Shown in pieces: positions 54,933 to 64,000 of a stretch of DNA of 64,000 nt. Origin of the DNA: Diphasiastrum complanatum (taxonomy: Eukaryota > Streptophyta > Lycopodiopsida > Lycopodiales > Lycopodiaceae); assembly GCA_029204225.1 (NCBI GenBank), contig CM055107.1, forward strand, positions 6,728,873 through 6,792,872, given 5' to 3'. Below the pieces are notes generated by a model that searched no databases, was not told where the DNA came from, and saw only the letters and a program-made list of their open reading frames with translations. The position numbers and the translations under genes were made by a program. Each line of letters begins with the position of its first letter. The stretch's first letter is position 1.

Positions 54933-56003
54933 CTTTCTTGGCTTCATCAAATGCAGAAAGTTTGGTATTGGCCTCCATTGGAGTACTTAGTGACTTGCAA
55001 TCCTGCATATTGAACTTATACAATAGATCTCGTGCATACTTGCTTTGCGTAAGAATAACATTGTCTTCCTTTTGCCAAACTTCAATACCAAGACAATAAT
55101 GCATCAGCCTTAAATCGCTCATGTCAAAGGTACTGGAAAGGTATGATTTGATTTCATCAATTAAGCCCATATTACTTCCTGTAATAATCAAATCATCGAC
55201 ATAGAGAACAATGAACACTGTATCTGAGTTTTTTCTAAGAATGTAAAGATTAGGATCAGCATCACCCTTTACCATTCTCCTTTGCTTGAAGTGTTCATCA
55301 ATGCAAGTGTACCATGCTCGTGGTGCTTGCTTCAATCCATATATGGCTTTGTTGAGTTTACAAACCAAATGATCTCTCCCTAGCTCAATAAACCCTTGAG
55401 GTTGCTCTAAATATACCTCTTCATTCAATACTTTATTAAGAAAAGCAGATTTGACGTCCATTTGCTGGATTTTCCAACCATAGAAAGCAGAAATTGCAAT
55501 GATAGAATGAATAGTTACCATTAGGTCTCCTCAAAGTCTATACCTTCTTGCTGCTCAAAACCTCTTGCAACTAGTCTTGCCTTGTACTTGTTGAGTTGCC
55601 CATCCGCGCCATACTTTGTCTTATAGATCCACTTACATGTGATAGGCATCTTACCATCAGGTAACTCAACCAAGTCCCATGTTTTGTTCTTCAATATAGC
55701 CTCCATTTCTGTTTCCATAGCTGCACGCCACTCCTTGTGTTCCTTTGCTTCGTTGAAAGTTTTAGGTTCTTGAGCCGTTAAGATGGATCCCATTAGGGCT
55801 AGATTCATCTCTAGTCGAGCTGGAGGTTTTCGATTTCTGCTTGATCTCCTAAGCTCTCCCTGCTCACTTGATTCGGGGATATCTCCCTTATTAGCATCAC
55901 TTGTTACTGACAAGTACCACTTAGGCACTCTCCTAGGAGTCTCATTATTAACCCTGTCTTTTTCCATTGGCTCTTCCATATTGACACCTACTTCTTTCTT
56001 CAC
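54933..56003 (-). pseudogene. Copia G reverse transcriptase
   Basis: Two abutting open parts (56003-55521 and 55521 downward) with a one-base overlap/shift at 55521. The first has EWRAAMETEMEAILKNKTW and CKWIYKTKYGADG. The second has QMDVKSAFLN, YLEQPQGFI, KAIYGLKQAPRAWY and the catalytic LYVDD at about 55215-55200. The coding ends in LSTPMEANTKLSAFDEAKK at the join with Copia H; the last residues of the ORF after that are antisense of Copia H. RNase H is missing. Confidence 0.87.
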
Positions 56004-57310
56004 CTATACTTTGGCTTTATCATCAAAGGAATCAACTGTCAATTTTATTTGGTCATTTTGACCCATCTCATCAAAAGTAGCGTCTCTGGAAATCACAATC
56101 TTTTGTTCCAATCTTTTGTGCATCTGTGTCATACATCATGTATGCCTTGGCTCTTTCATCATATCCAAGGAAAATACACTTAGCAGCTTTTGAATCCAGC
56201 TTCATTCATTTTTCATCAGGCATATGAGTGTAAGCATCACAACCAAATACTCATAAATGAGAAACATTAGGTTTCTTTCCAGTAAAAGGTTTGTAAAGTG
56301 TCATACCCTCCACGGACTTCGTAGGACACCGATTCAAGATATGAGTAGCTGTGTTGCATGCTTCTGCCCAAAAAGTATTTGGCAAACCCTTGCTCTTAAG
56401 CATTGCCCTAGCCATCTCCACAATGGATCTGTTTTTTCGTTCTGCAACTCCATTCTGTTGTGGTGAATAGGGTGCAATAGTTTGTCTCTTGATCCCCTAA
56501 TCTTTGCAAAAATTTATAAACTCTGTTGAAAAATACTCACTGCCACCATCTGATTTAAGAGTCTTAATATAACCACCTGTTTGTTTTTCAACTAGATCCT
56601 TGAACTCTAAACTTGGCAAAAGCATCTGATTTCTTGCTTATGAAATAAATCCAGATATGTCAGCCGTAGTCATCAATGAATGTGATGAAATAGTAACAAC
56701 CACTAATGGACCTAGTTTGTATTGGTCCACACAGATCACTATGAACAAGATCAAGAATGCCATTGGCTCTTCTTGCTCCATCTTTGGGAAATCTCTCTCT
56801 ATGATGTTTTCTCAAAATGCAACCCTCACAAATTTTTCCTTCAAAAGAGATGTCAGGCAATCCAACAACTAGATTACCTCTTCTAAGGATTTGCAAGCTT
56901 TGAGCACTAATATGACCAAACCTTTGATGCCAAAGGTCACTTCGACTATCAACAGTGCTTACCATAGCTTGAGTAAAAGGTCTCGCATTCAATTTGTAGA
57001 GTCGATTCCCGTTGACTCTAGCTCCTGTAGCAATCACTTTGTAGTGATTCTTGATGTCTTTGACAAGACATTTGTCATTGTCAAACTCAACCTTGAGTTG
57101 TTGATCAGCCATCGTTCCAACAAATAGTAGATTGCTAGCTAAACTAGGTACATATTGCACGTTGCTTATCCGCTTTATCTTCCTGTTGACTAACTTCACT
57201 GGTACCACTCCAACTCCTTTAACAGATAGCAATTTGCCATCAGCTTGTCCAACTTCATCACCATTGTGAGTTTCCATGAGTTCTGAAAACCACTCTTTCC
57301 TTGAAGTCAT
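56004..57310 (-). pseudogene. Copia G protease end and integrase, heavily shifted
   Basis: The open part 57310-56660 includes the region after the protease (FSELMETHNGDEVGQADG, YVPSLASNLL) and the integrase finger (LWHQRFGH, H, CEGC). The core starts with HSDLCGPI. After a stop near 56660 the core and C terminus continue in several frames down to about 56050. Confidence 0.8.
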
Positions 57311-58372
57311 GTGTTTGGATGCACAATGTACCAGGTATCCTTGGTTTTATCACTTGTCATTAATGTTGTAATGAACAATTTTGAGCTCTCACCTGTATCG
57401 TCTTCATATTGATCATTATCGTATTGATGTTGATCAGTATAATTGTCTTCATAATAATAATCATCAAATTGATGTTGATCAACATAATTTCATGCTTGTC
57501 CTTTGTCTTTTCTTTGTTCCATCTCCTTCTGTTTCTTGGAGCATTCACCCAGTGGCCAAGTTTGTTGCAATACCTACAATTTCCAAGTTTATTTTACTTG
57601 GAATAGCCGCGTCCTTGACCTCGGCCTTGATTCCAATTTCCTCGATTCGGGCCATCATTGGATTGTTCTTGAAATTGTTGGAATGATCCACGATTTGATT
57701 TTCCACCTCTTGATTGTTGTCTTCCACGACCAAATCTACCACCACGTCCTCTGACTGCAAGAGCTTGATCAAATCTCCTGTTGCGATGACTCAAGTTCTC
57801 TTGACGTTGCTCTTCCTACAAAAGCAATCCACCTAACTCTTCATAGGTTGGAAGATTTTCTCGTGTGGCTATGCTTGTCACAAACATCTGATGTGACTCA
57901 CTCAAACTATTCAATGTCAACTGCACGATCTCACGATCCTGTACTCACTCTCCAACTGCTGCTACTTGGTCACGAATCTCTTTGATCTTCAATAGGTGAT
58001 CAGCAACAGTTGCACCATCAACCATCCGCAATGTGTGCAGCTTCGTCTTCAAGAATAGCACTCGAGATGTGTTTGTGGTCTCAAACAATGCCTTCAATGT
58101 ATACCATGCTTCGTTTGGTCCTTCTGAATTTGAAATATAAGGAATAATTGCATCTCTAACTGATAAGTTGACGGCATTTTGTGCTTTCCGTTTTCTCCTG
58201 TCAAATGCCCGCTGATCTTCTTCTATCACTGGTCTTGTCTCGTCGCCTGTCACAATCCCCATAGCTCCTTTTTCATCAAAATGTTCTTCAGTTTGAATTT
58301 CCAAACTGCATAATTGTTGGCTCCTTCCAATTTGCTTGACTCATTGAGGACACTCTCGCTTAGAGTTGTCAT
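57311..58372 (-). pseudogene. Copia G gag and nucleocapsid
   Basis: Gag begins at ATG 58372 (MTTLSESVL...). A one-base loss near 58255 shifts into the open part 58304-57945, which holds a typical Copia gag domain (WYTLKALFETTNTSRVLFLK). An in-frame TGA at about 57942-57944 and TAG near 57817 follow. The nucleocapsid is Arg/Gly/Gln-rich (RGRGGRFGRGRQQSRGG) before a CRYCNKLGHW-type knuckle at about 57577. Confidence 0.82.
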
Positions 58373-58442
58373 TACTGAATAGATGAGTCCAGATCAAGTA
58401 ATTTATCACACCACAGAACTGTATATTTTTTTGGTTATACAC

Positions 58443-58690
58443 CTGATATCTGAATGGAGTGCAAAAGTACGACTGCTTAGGATCCTCTTCAACTTGTGCG
58501 CTTGGATCCGATATTGGAGCATGCGATATCGGACTGGAGCGCGGATGTACAACTACTCGGAATTTTCTTTAGGTCATGCACTTGGATCCGATATCGGTAC
58601 GAACATGTGATATCGGACTGGAGTGCGGATGTACGACTGCTCAGGTGCTCTTCAGCAAGCGCACTTGGATCCGATATTGGTACGAAAAAA
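58443..58690 (-). repeat. Three 80-bp tandem repeats in the Copia G leader
   Basis: The core CTTGGATCCGATAT occurs at 58501, 58581 and 58664 (periods 80 and 83). Each unit also has GATATCGGACTGGAGYGCGGATGT-like and TACGACTGCTC-like parts with substitutions. It lies between primer site and gag, where packaging signals or internal promoters would sit. Confidence 0.85.
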
Positions 58691-59211
58691 GAGAGAATAT
58701 AAGAACTTTTAGAGAGAATAGTCGAGATTCTCTACTTTGGCGCGGCGGCTACGCCGCCTCCTCTTTGCAAAGATTTCGAAATGAGTGATTGTTCAAACAG
58801 ACAGATATCAGTAATGTGAAAGGTATAAAGCCTCAAACCTCTGAATGGCAATACTAGACACTGTCTGGTGTGATTTGAATTACCCCAAACAAACAAATGA
58901 GAGATTTCTTGACACAACTCTCTGACAAATGACACTTTTCACAAAGACTAAAAAAAAAATTGTAAAACTTTTCCCACTCAAGAGATTTTCAATCTATCTG
59001 ATGCTGCCCTGGCCTTTCCAATGCCTCCGAGACTGTGTCTTTGTTCTCTACTAATAATTGTGAGCTCCAAATCCTAAAAAATACACCAAGAAAGATTTCT
59101 TCCATCCGTTTTTGTCTCTCCAAGCTTTCACATCCTGTGAAGGACTTTCTCACTTCGTTGCAGAGCCTGTGACAAGCTGTATCCACTGATCAGGCATGCA
59201 AGACTATCATA

Positions 59212-59223
59212 GCTCTGATACCA
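59212..59223 (-). other. Primer-binding site of Copia G
   Basis: On the minus strand it reads TGGTATCAGAGC, immediately inside the LTR end at 59224. Initiator tRNA-Met type. Confidence 0.88.
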
Positions 59224-59504
59224 TGTTAAGAATCAGATATGCAACATCAAGCATTCACCATAAGCAATCACCAAGTAGGGAGGCGGAAGAAGAACACGCA
59301 ATATCACTCTATCACACTAACTTCATACTGGATATAAAATGTACATATAAACCCTGAACCCTGATAGAGAGAGAGAAAACTTAGGAGTAGACTACTAGAC
59401 TAGCCTACGGCTAGTTACAACTGGTAATAGTTGTCAATAATAAAGTACATCTGAGAACAGTAACTAAGAAGTGTAACAATGAATTTTATCATTGATTTCT
59501 AACA
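59224..59504 (-). repeat. 5' LTR of Copia G
   Basis: 281 bp. On the minus strand it runs from TGTTAGAA at 59504 to TTCTTAACA at 59224, with matching inverted ends. It contains a GA/CT run and a TATATGTACA-like segment near 59340. The inner end is fixed by the primer site and the outer end by the TG and the inverted-end match. Confidence 0.78.
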
Positions 59505-59757
59505 GCTCTCAAGCGCGCTCTCTCACCGTTCAAGTGTCCGCCCTCTCAGTGCGCTCGAGACCGATACCGCTGGTAGTCCAATATCGCTTTCGAACGTGCA
59601 TGTCGTTTCTTAAAGTATTCTGTGTATATCTTGTGCTTGAAACCAATATTCAATTCTGGTATTGATCTCAAGCGCCCTTTTATCGCGAATTCTTTTGTTT
59701 TTATCCCCTTTGTTTTTTTTCAAACTTTTTTTTGTTAATTTTCTTCTTCTGAGAATG
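59505..59757. other. 5' flank of the histone-like ORF
   Basis: A GC-richer start (CGCGCTC motifs) passes into a T-rich tract (59698-59750) directly before the ATG. There are no splice-site or TATA motifs I would defend. Confidence 0.4.
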
Positions 59758-60389
59758 ATGGCCAGGACCAAATCCACTGCCCGTGCCATACCCATTGTAC
59801 AACCATCCCATTTCCATGTTCCCCTGGTACTGGCCGTAGACGTGGCAGGAAGCAGGTCTGGATGAGGGAGATTAGAAAAATCCAAAGATCAACTGAATTG
59901 TTGATCCCTAGAGCTCCTTTCGGCCGATCTATAAGGAATGTCACTCTGTCACTTGGGCTAAATGTTCGTTTTGCCGTGACAGCCATGCAGGCCTTACAAG
60001 GTGCTACAGAAGATTTTTTGTCCCAGTTTTTTGAGGATACTTGTCTTTTGATAGTGCATGGTAAGTGTGTCACCATCATGCCAAAGGATTTCGTCATTCT
60101 TAGAAGGCTTCGGGACCGATATTCTGGTCTGCATGTTGATAATGCCAGCACCTCCAGAGACCTACCTCTGGATAGGACCGACTTGCCGACTACCTCTAGG
60201 AGGAAGAGGAAGCAGCCTGTCCCCAAGAAGGCTAGATCTCGAAGGCCAGCTGCTTCCCTTCCTCCTAGAGTTATCTTGGCCAAGAGACCCCGTATCTTCC
60301 TGAGCTCTGATTCAGATGCTGGAAAATCTGACTCAGATCGAGAATCTTCACCCCTTCCTCCTCCTGTTATTCGTCCAGCTCCCCAGTAG
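59758..60389 (+). pseudogene. Divergent histone H3 / CENH3-like histone fold with C-terminal extension
   Basis: ATG 59758 opens MARTKSTARA, as in H3 tails. One base is gained or lost near 59810-59825, after which the frame through ATG 59862 reads REIRKIQRSTELLIPRAPF (alpha-N). It continues through the alpha-1/loop-1 region, MQALQGATEDFLSQFFEDT (alpha-2) and CVTIMPKDFVILRRLRDRY (alpha-3), about 90 collinear residues of H3 fold. LLIP resembles plant CENH3, but loop 1 has canonical H3 length, without the CENH3 insertion. The N-tail is about 36 residues, shorter than H3. Unlike H3 it continues with about 80 residues: a basic RRKRKQPVPKKARSRRP patch, then an acidic Ser/Asp tail to TAG 60387-60389. 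It has no introns. Histones of this type package centromeric or bulk chromatin. It could be a retrocopy, a transposon-captured domain or a sequencing-error-broken gene. Confidence 0.72.
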
Positions 60390-60833
60390 GTTTTTTCACC
60401 AAAAGTGTTGATTACCCAAGAGGAGCTCGACAAAATAACAAAGAAATCTGTAAATATTGTTTCTGCTCCTGTACATAATCTTTTTGTAAGAATTCCATAC
60501 GATCCAGCCCAAGTTTATTTTGATTCTGACCATTATAGCTCGGTCGCTCTTCCTTCCTGCCTTCGTTCTGATACTCCCTTCTTGTGGTCGTGTTCTACTG
60601 CTACTTCGTTCAAGAAGTGCGGCTCCTTCACTTCCAATCAACGCCTCTGGTCATCTCACTCTTCATGCACTAAGGTATCTCTGATGGTCACGGTTGTGTC
60701 TACTTCTGCATATGCTTTGACTATGAAAATCACATTCTTGGCTATAGACGTGAAATCAGGGATAAAGCCTGGCCAGCGAGCATGTCATTCGCACTTTAAA
60801 ACTGTCAGAAATTGTGAACTCCTGCAACTTTGA
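60390..60833 (+). CDS. Same-frame ORF after the histone-like stop
   Basis: The frame of the histone-like ORF continues past the single TAG at 60387-60389 for about 148 codons to TGA 60831-60833. It starts VFSPKVLITQEELDKITKKS. It is Ser/Thr-rich with no domain I recognise. One nonsense mutation may separate it from the histone-like part, giving an original protein of about 360 residues, or it may be downstream non-coding sequence that happens to be open. I favour the former only weakly. Confidence 0.3.
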   Translation, partial: VFSPKVLITQEELDKITKKSVNIVSAPVHNLFVRIPYDPAQVYFDSDHYSSVALPSCLRSDTPFLWSCSTATSFKKCGSFTSNQRLWSSHSSCTKVSLMVTVVSTSAYALTMKITFLAIDVKSGIKPGQRACHSHFKTVRNCELLQL

Positions 60834-60871
60834 AGTGAAGCGATGTGAAGCAAAGCGAAGGGCAAAGGGCG

Positions 60872-60970
60872 AACAATTCGCAAAAGTCAAACATACCTCG
60901 AGGACAAAAAGACACAAAACGAAATGAAAAGAAAAGAAAGTGAAAAAAAAAAAAAAAAAAAACAATTCGC
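60872..60970 (+). mobile_element. Small poly(A) retroposon with 10-bp TSD
   Basis: AACAATTCGC occurs at 60872-60881 and again at 60961-60970. The 79 bp between end in an uninterrupted A-run of 18 (60943-60960), preceded by A/G-rich sequence. A target duplication flanking a poly(A)-ended insert is the signature of LINE-machinery retroposition, here a 5'-truncated LINE, SINE or mRNA end. Confidence 0.72.
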
Positions 60971-61104
60971 GTTGCCAGTTGGAAGCTCGATGAGCATGGT
61001 GTCTTGTACGGTCAGCTGAAAGAGTTAACAATAACAGAGAATAACTTGGAAAATCTTCTCTGTGTTAATATTATGAGGCTAACCACGTTTTTGTATTCTC
61101 TTAT

Positions 61105-61300
61105 AGGTGATGAAAGAAGACTATGACATTCTCTCATGGATATTTAATAGAACGTCATATTCTGCAACCATAAAAAATCACATGGAGAGAGTTCCACTCA
61201 ATATTCCTGGAATTGGCACTTTCAACATTGAATGGCATTTAGCAGGAAATCTGAAGACATTAAAATGTATGTTCAATGTATCCTACGGCGCTAAAATATC
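61105..61300 (+). pseudogene. Possible transposase-related exon
   Basis: After a polypyrimidine-AG stretch (...CTCTTATAG, acceptor-like) the plus strand is open with a segment ...IEWHLAGNLKTLKCMFNVSYGA. From memory this resembles segments of large transposon-coded proteins that are abundant in some eukaryotes. A GTATGT donor-like site follows at 61267. After about 61300 the resemblance stops. Identification is tentative. Confidence 0.3.
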
Positions 61301-62254
61301 CTAAAATTTTAAGTGCAATAGTTTTATTTACAAACATTATTCTATGCACCTTATTAAAATTATGTCCTCCAAGAAAATGAGACAGAGCCTTGATTGCAAT
61401 AATCATTGTCTCATCATGTTCATGAAACTTTGAATGGGCAACACTAATCTCATTATTCTTGAAGAACTTCAAATAATGCCCCTGTGCATGATCTCTTGAA
61501 AATTCTCTTGCAGAAGATCTATGCCCTCCTCGACGAATTGCAAAATCATCAAGAAAAATTGTTTTCTGAAATGAAAAAATCCAAAGTGAGCTCCAGTATA
61601 TAATCTGACATAACGAATCTACTAGTCCATAATAAGATACAAAACTTATGCATTCAACATTGTCTTCCTTGATTGTTGTCTCTTCATCAATATTATGTCC
61701 ACCTCTCGATGTCAATATAGTTGGTGAATAGACAGTTGGTTTTGGCAAAGTAAGCTGACTTTGAATTCTGATAAACTCCTCTTCAAAAGGTAGATCATCT
61801 TCTTTATTGCGCATTTCCTCCACAGCCATTTTTAAGCAATCTTTCCCTGAGTAAAGCTCATCATCATGTACATCGTCAACACCAGGGAGAAGATCATCGG
61901 CATCAAAATCGATTATATCTAAAAATTCATCAAGCTCTTTGCTCAAAATGCAAAGAGTCTCAGCTTCAGTGAAATCAAAAAGATCCGATATATCTGATAA
62001 TGTCAAAAAAGAATTATTATCTATATTATAAGTAAGCAATGTAATAAGACATTTATTAGAAGGAGAAAGGGTGTTGGGAGTTCTAGGGCCAATAAACGAT
62101 GCCATGTTTCGTGCAGGATCAAAATTTGTACAGTCATCTAAACTAACGCTCATATCAGTTAAAAAAGTTTCTATATCTACAATCTTCGACTTTTCAGACT
62201 TTGTACCATTGGAAGAAGCAGCTTCAGAAGTGGAAGGGCTAGCTTCCGAATCAT
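61260..62254 (-). CDS. Unknown acidic protein, exon 2 (about 330 codons)
   Basis: The open frame starts after an acceptor (TTTTGTTAAATATTTCAG, AG at 62256-62255) and runs to TAA 61260-61262. The N-terminal third is Ser/Glu-rich, the middle is strongly acidic (FDADDLLPGVDDVHDDE type), and the last about 110 residues are His/Lys-rich with a GGHRSS and an HEHDET segment. No known domain. A second intron may be hidden near 61575-61660, since the acceptor-like TTTTTTCATTTCAG is at 61569 on this strand, but the frame is open through it. It overlaps the end of the plus-strand exon-like ORF by about 40 bp. Confidence 0.4.
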
Positions 62255-62310
62255 CTGAAATATTTAACAAAAGAAAATAAATAAATACAGACTAAAAATC
62301 AACAATCTAC

Positions 62311-62527
62311 ATTTTTTATTGTGAATTGGGCACTCATCTACAGACTTGAAATTATTCATAGGAAGTAGAATGGCATTTTTATCTTTTGTCTTGAAAAATA
62401 CAAAAATGGTACAATGTTGTGTAGGACATATTGTGTCCAGTCTTTTGGTAGTCTTATTTTGTGCTTCCATGCTTACAAAGTCAAGCTTTGTTATATTTTT
62501 GTAGGTACCAAGCCTTTTGTTCACCAT
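62311..62527 (-). CDS. Probable exon 1 of the same unknown gene
   Basis: It is open from ATG 62527 (or upstream of it) to a GTAGAT donor at 62310. Joining to exon 2 across a 56-bp intron (62310-62255) keeps the frame, with a split codon. It contains CPTQHC and CPIHNKKC pairs about 35 residues apart, which might bind zinc. The intron is shorter than most plant introns, so the model is tentative. No promoter is recognised. Confidence 0.35.

Positions 62528-63425
<898 letters not shown>

Positions 63426-63467
<42 letters not shown>
63426..63467. repeat. (CT)n microsatellite, about 21 units
   Basis: A pure CT run of about 42 bp, 300 bp after the longer one. Confidence 0.95.
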
Positions 63468-63469
<2 letters not shown>

Positions 63470-64000
63470 TCCAAAGGAGTGACTAACTTGTTTGCTAGAT
63501 GCTTGGAAGTAGAGGAAGAGGATGAGTTTCATCCACAACCAAAAACAAATCTTGGAAAGAGTGTCTTCACGTTCATTAAGTGTAGCTAGAACATATGTAC
63601 TATTTACTTAGTACTTCGTGCTTGCTATTGATTAGTGAATTTAATTAGTTAGTCTTGGAAGGTATGATTAATGTTTGAATGCTAGAAGTTATGGACCTAG
63701 TGCTAGTTTCTTGCAGCATCGACTTGCTAGTAGCTACGTCCATTTTGATTTACTTGTTATTGTAACCTCCTCGTTGCTAATTCACACTTCGATCCCGATC
63801 TCGTGGACATTCCTTTTGAATTGCAAGATATTATATTGTTCCATTGTCACAAGAAAGCTGCATCCCTTGTAATTGAAAATAGTCCATAAACCAAAAGTTT
63901 ACATGATGTTTATGGCGTGTGCAGTAAATTGGCATACCAGACAGATTTCCAATCTACAATACAAATTCATCGATGTACACTTATTTTCATTATATAGACA
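63468..64000. other. Intergenic to window end, no gene seen
   Basis: AT-rich DNA without supported coding or repeat features. Several short ORFs show no domain or compositional signal. Confidence 0.4.

Larger units (their letters stand above)
54933..59504 (-). mobile_element. Copia G, 3'-truncated
   Basis: Minus-strand element with 5' LTR 59504-59224, primer site 59223-59212, a leader carrying 80-bp tandem repeats, gag, protease/integrase and RT, truncated in the RT-RNase H region at 54933. It belongs to a different Copia family from A and H (shorter LTR, RGR-rich nucleocapsid). Multiple stops and shifts make it inactive. Confidence 0.87.

Noticed and set aside
59735-60433. 232-codon minus-strand ORF over the histone-like region
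   Set aside because: It is antisense to the clear H3-fold coding frame, and its sequence shows no domain.

Overview
The window is nuclear DNA of a land plant with a large, repeat-rich genome. The evidence is plant-type Copia and Ty3/Gypsy LTR retrotransposons primed by initiator-Met-like or related tRNA sites, one intact family-1 UDP-glycosyltransferase with a plant PSPG box, and long (CT)n, (CA)n and (TA)n microsatellites. I cannot name the species. The bacterial-like Fe/2-oxoglutarate oxygenase fragment and the intronless UGT would fit a fern, lycophyte or bryophyte as well as a seed plant. Only one gene, the UGT at 21011-22561, looks like an intact ordinary host gene. Most of the rest is nested, truncated or decayed transposable elements.

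Layout. 1-6278: Copia A, a gag-pol broken by a few stops and frameshifts, bounded by two nearly identical LTR copies in INVERTED orientation. 6319-6693: small hydrophobic ORF on the minus strand. 7354-15908: Gypsy A (minus strand), with a broken pol that lacks the RT catalytic block but an intact extra ORF (ORF3, 422 aa). An exceptional array of 15 TTCNNGAA heat-shock-element-like palindromes lies between pol and ORF3. 16020-16990: 5' piece of a Copia H relative. 18790-19790: fold-back element holding an array of GC-rich palindromes. 20178-20261: hairpin plus (CT)n. 21011-22561: UGT. 23825-28233: truncated Copia pieces and a probable TRIM element. 28591-29539: frameshifted Fe/2OG oxygenase pseudogene.

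30274-43000: Gypsy C (plus) and Gypsy D (minus), relatives of Gypsy A, each with a decayed ORF3. A chromovirus-like element, Gypsy B (31745-36975, TSD AATGT), sits inside ORF3-C, and a related truncated element sits inside ORF3-D. 43000-50165: decayed retrotransposon and microsatellite-rich DNA. 50395-54932: Copia H (plus), in which the RT segment is replaced by an unidentified open reading segment. 54933-59504: Copia G (minus), joined tail to tail to Copia H. 59758-60833: a divergent histone H3 / CENH3-like histone-fold sequence with a long C-terminal extension. 60872-60970: a small poly(A) retroposon with a 10-bp TSD. 61100-62527: converging exon-like ORFs of unknown function. 62528-64000: AT-rich DNA with long (CT)n tracts.

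The strongest candidates for something undescribed are: (i) the HSE-like array upstream of the intact ORF3 of Gypsy A; (ii) the ORF3 family itself, seen in three copies with conserved N- and C-terminal domains around a coiled coil; and (iii) the CENH3-like histone-fold ORF. All calls come from reading the sequence; no database search was run.
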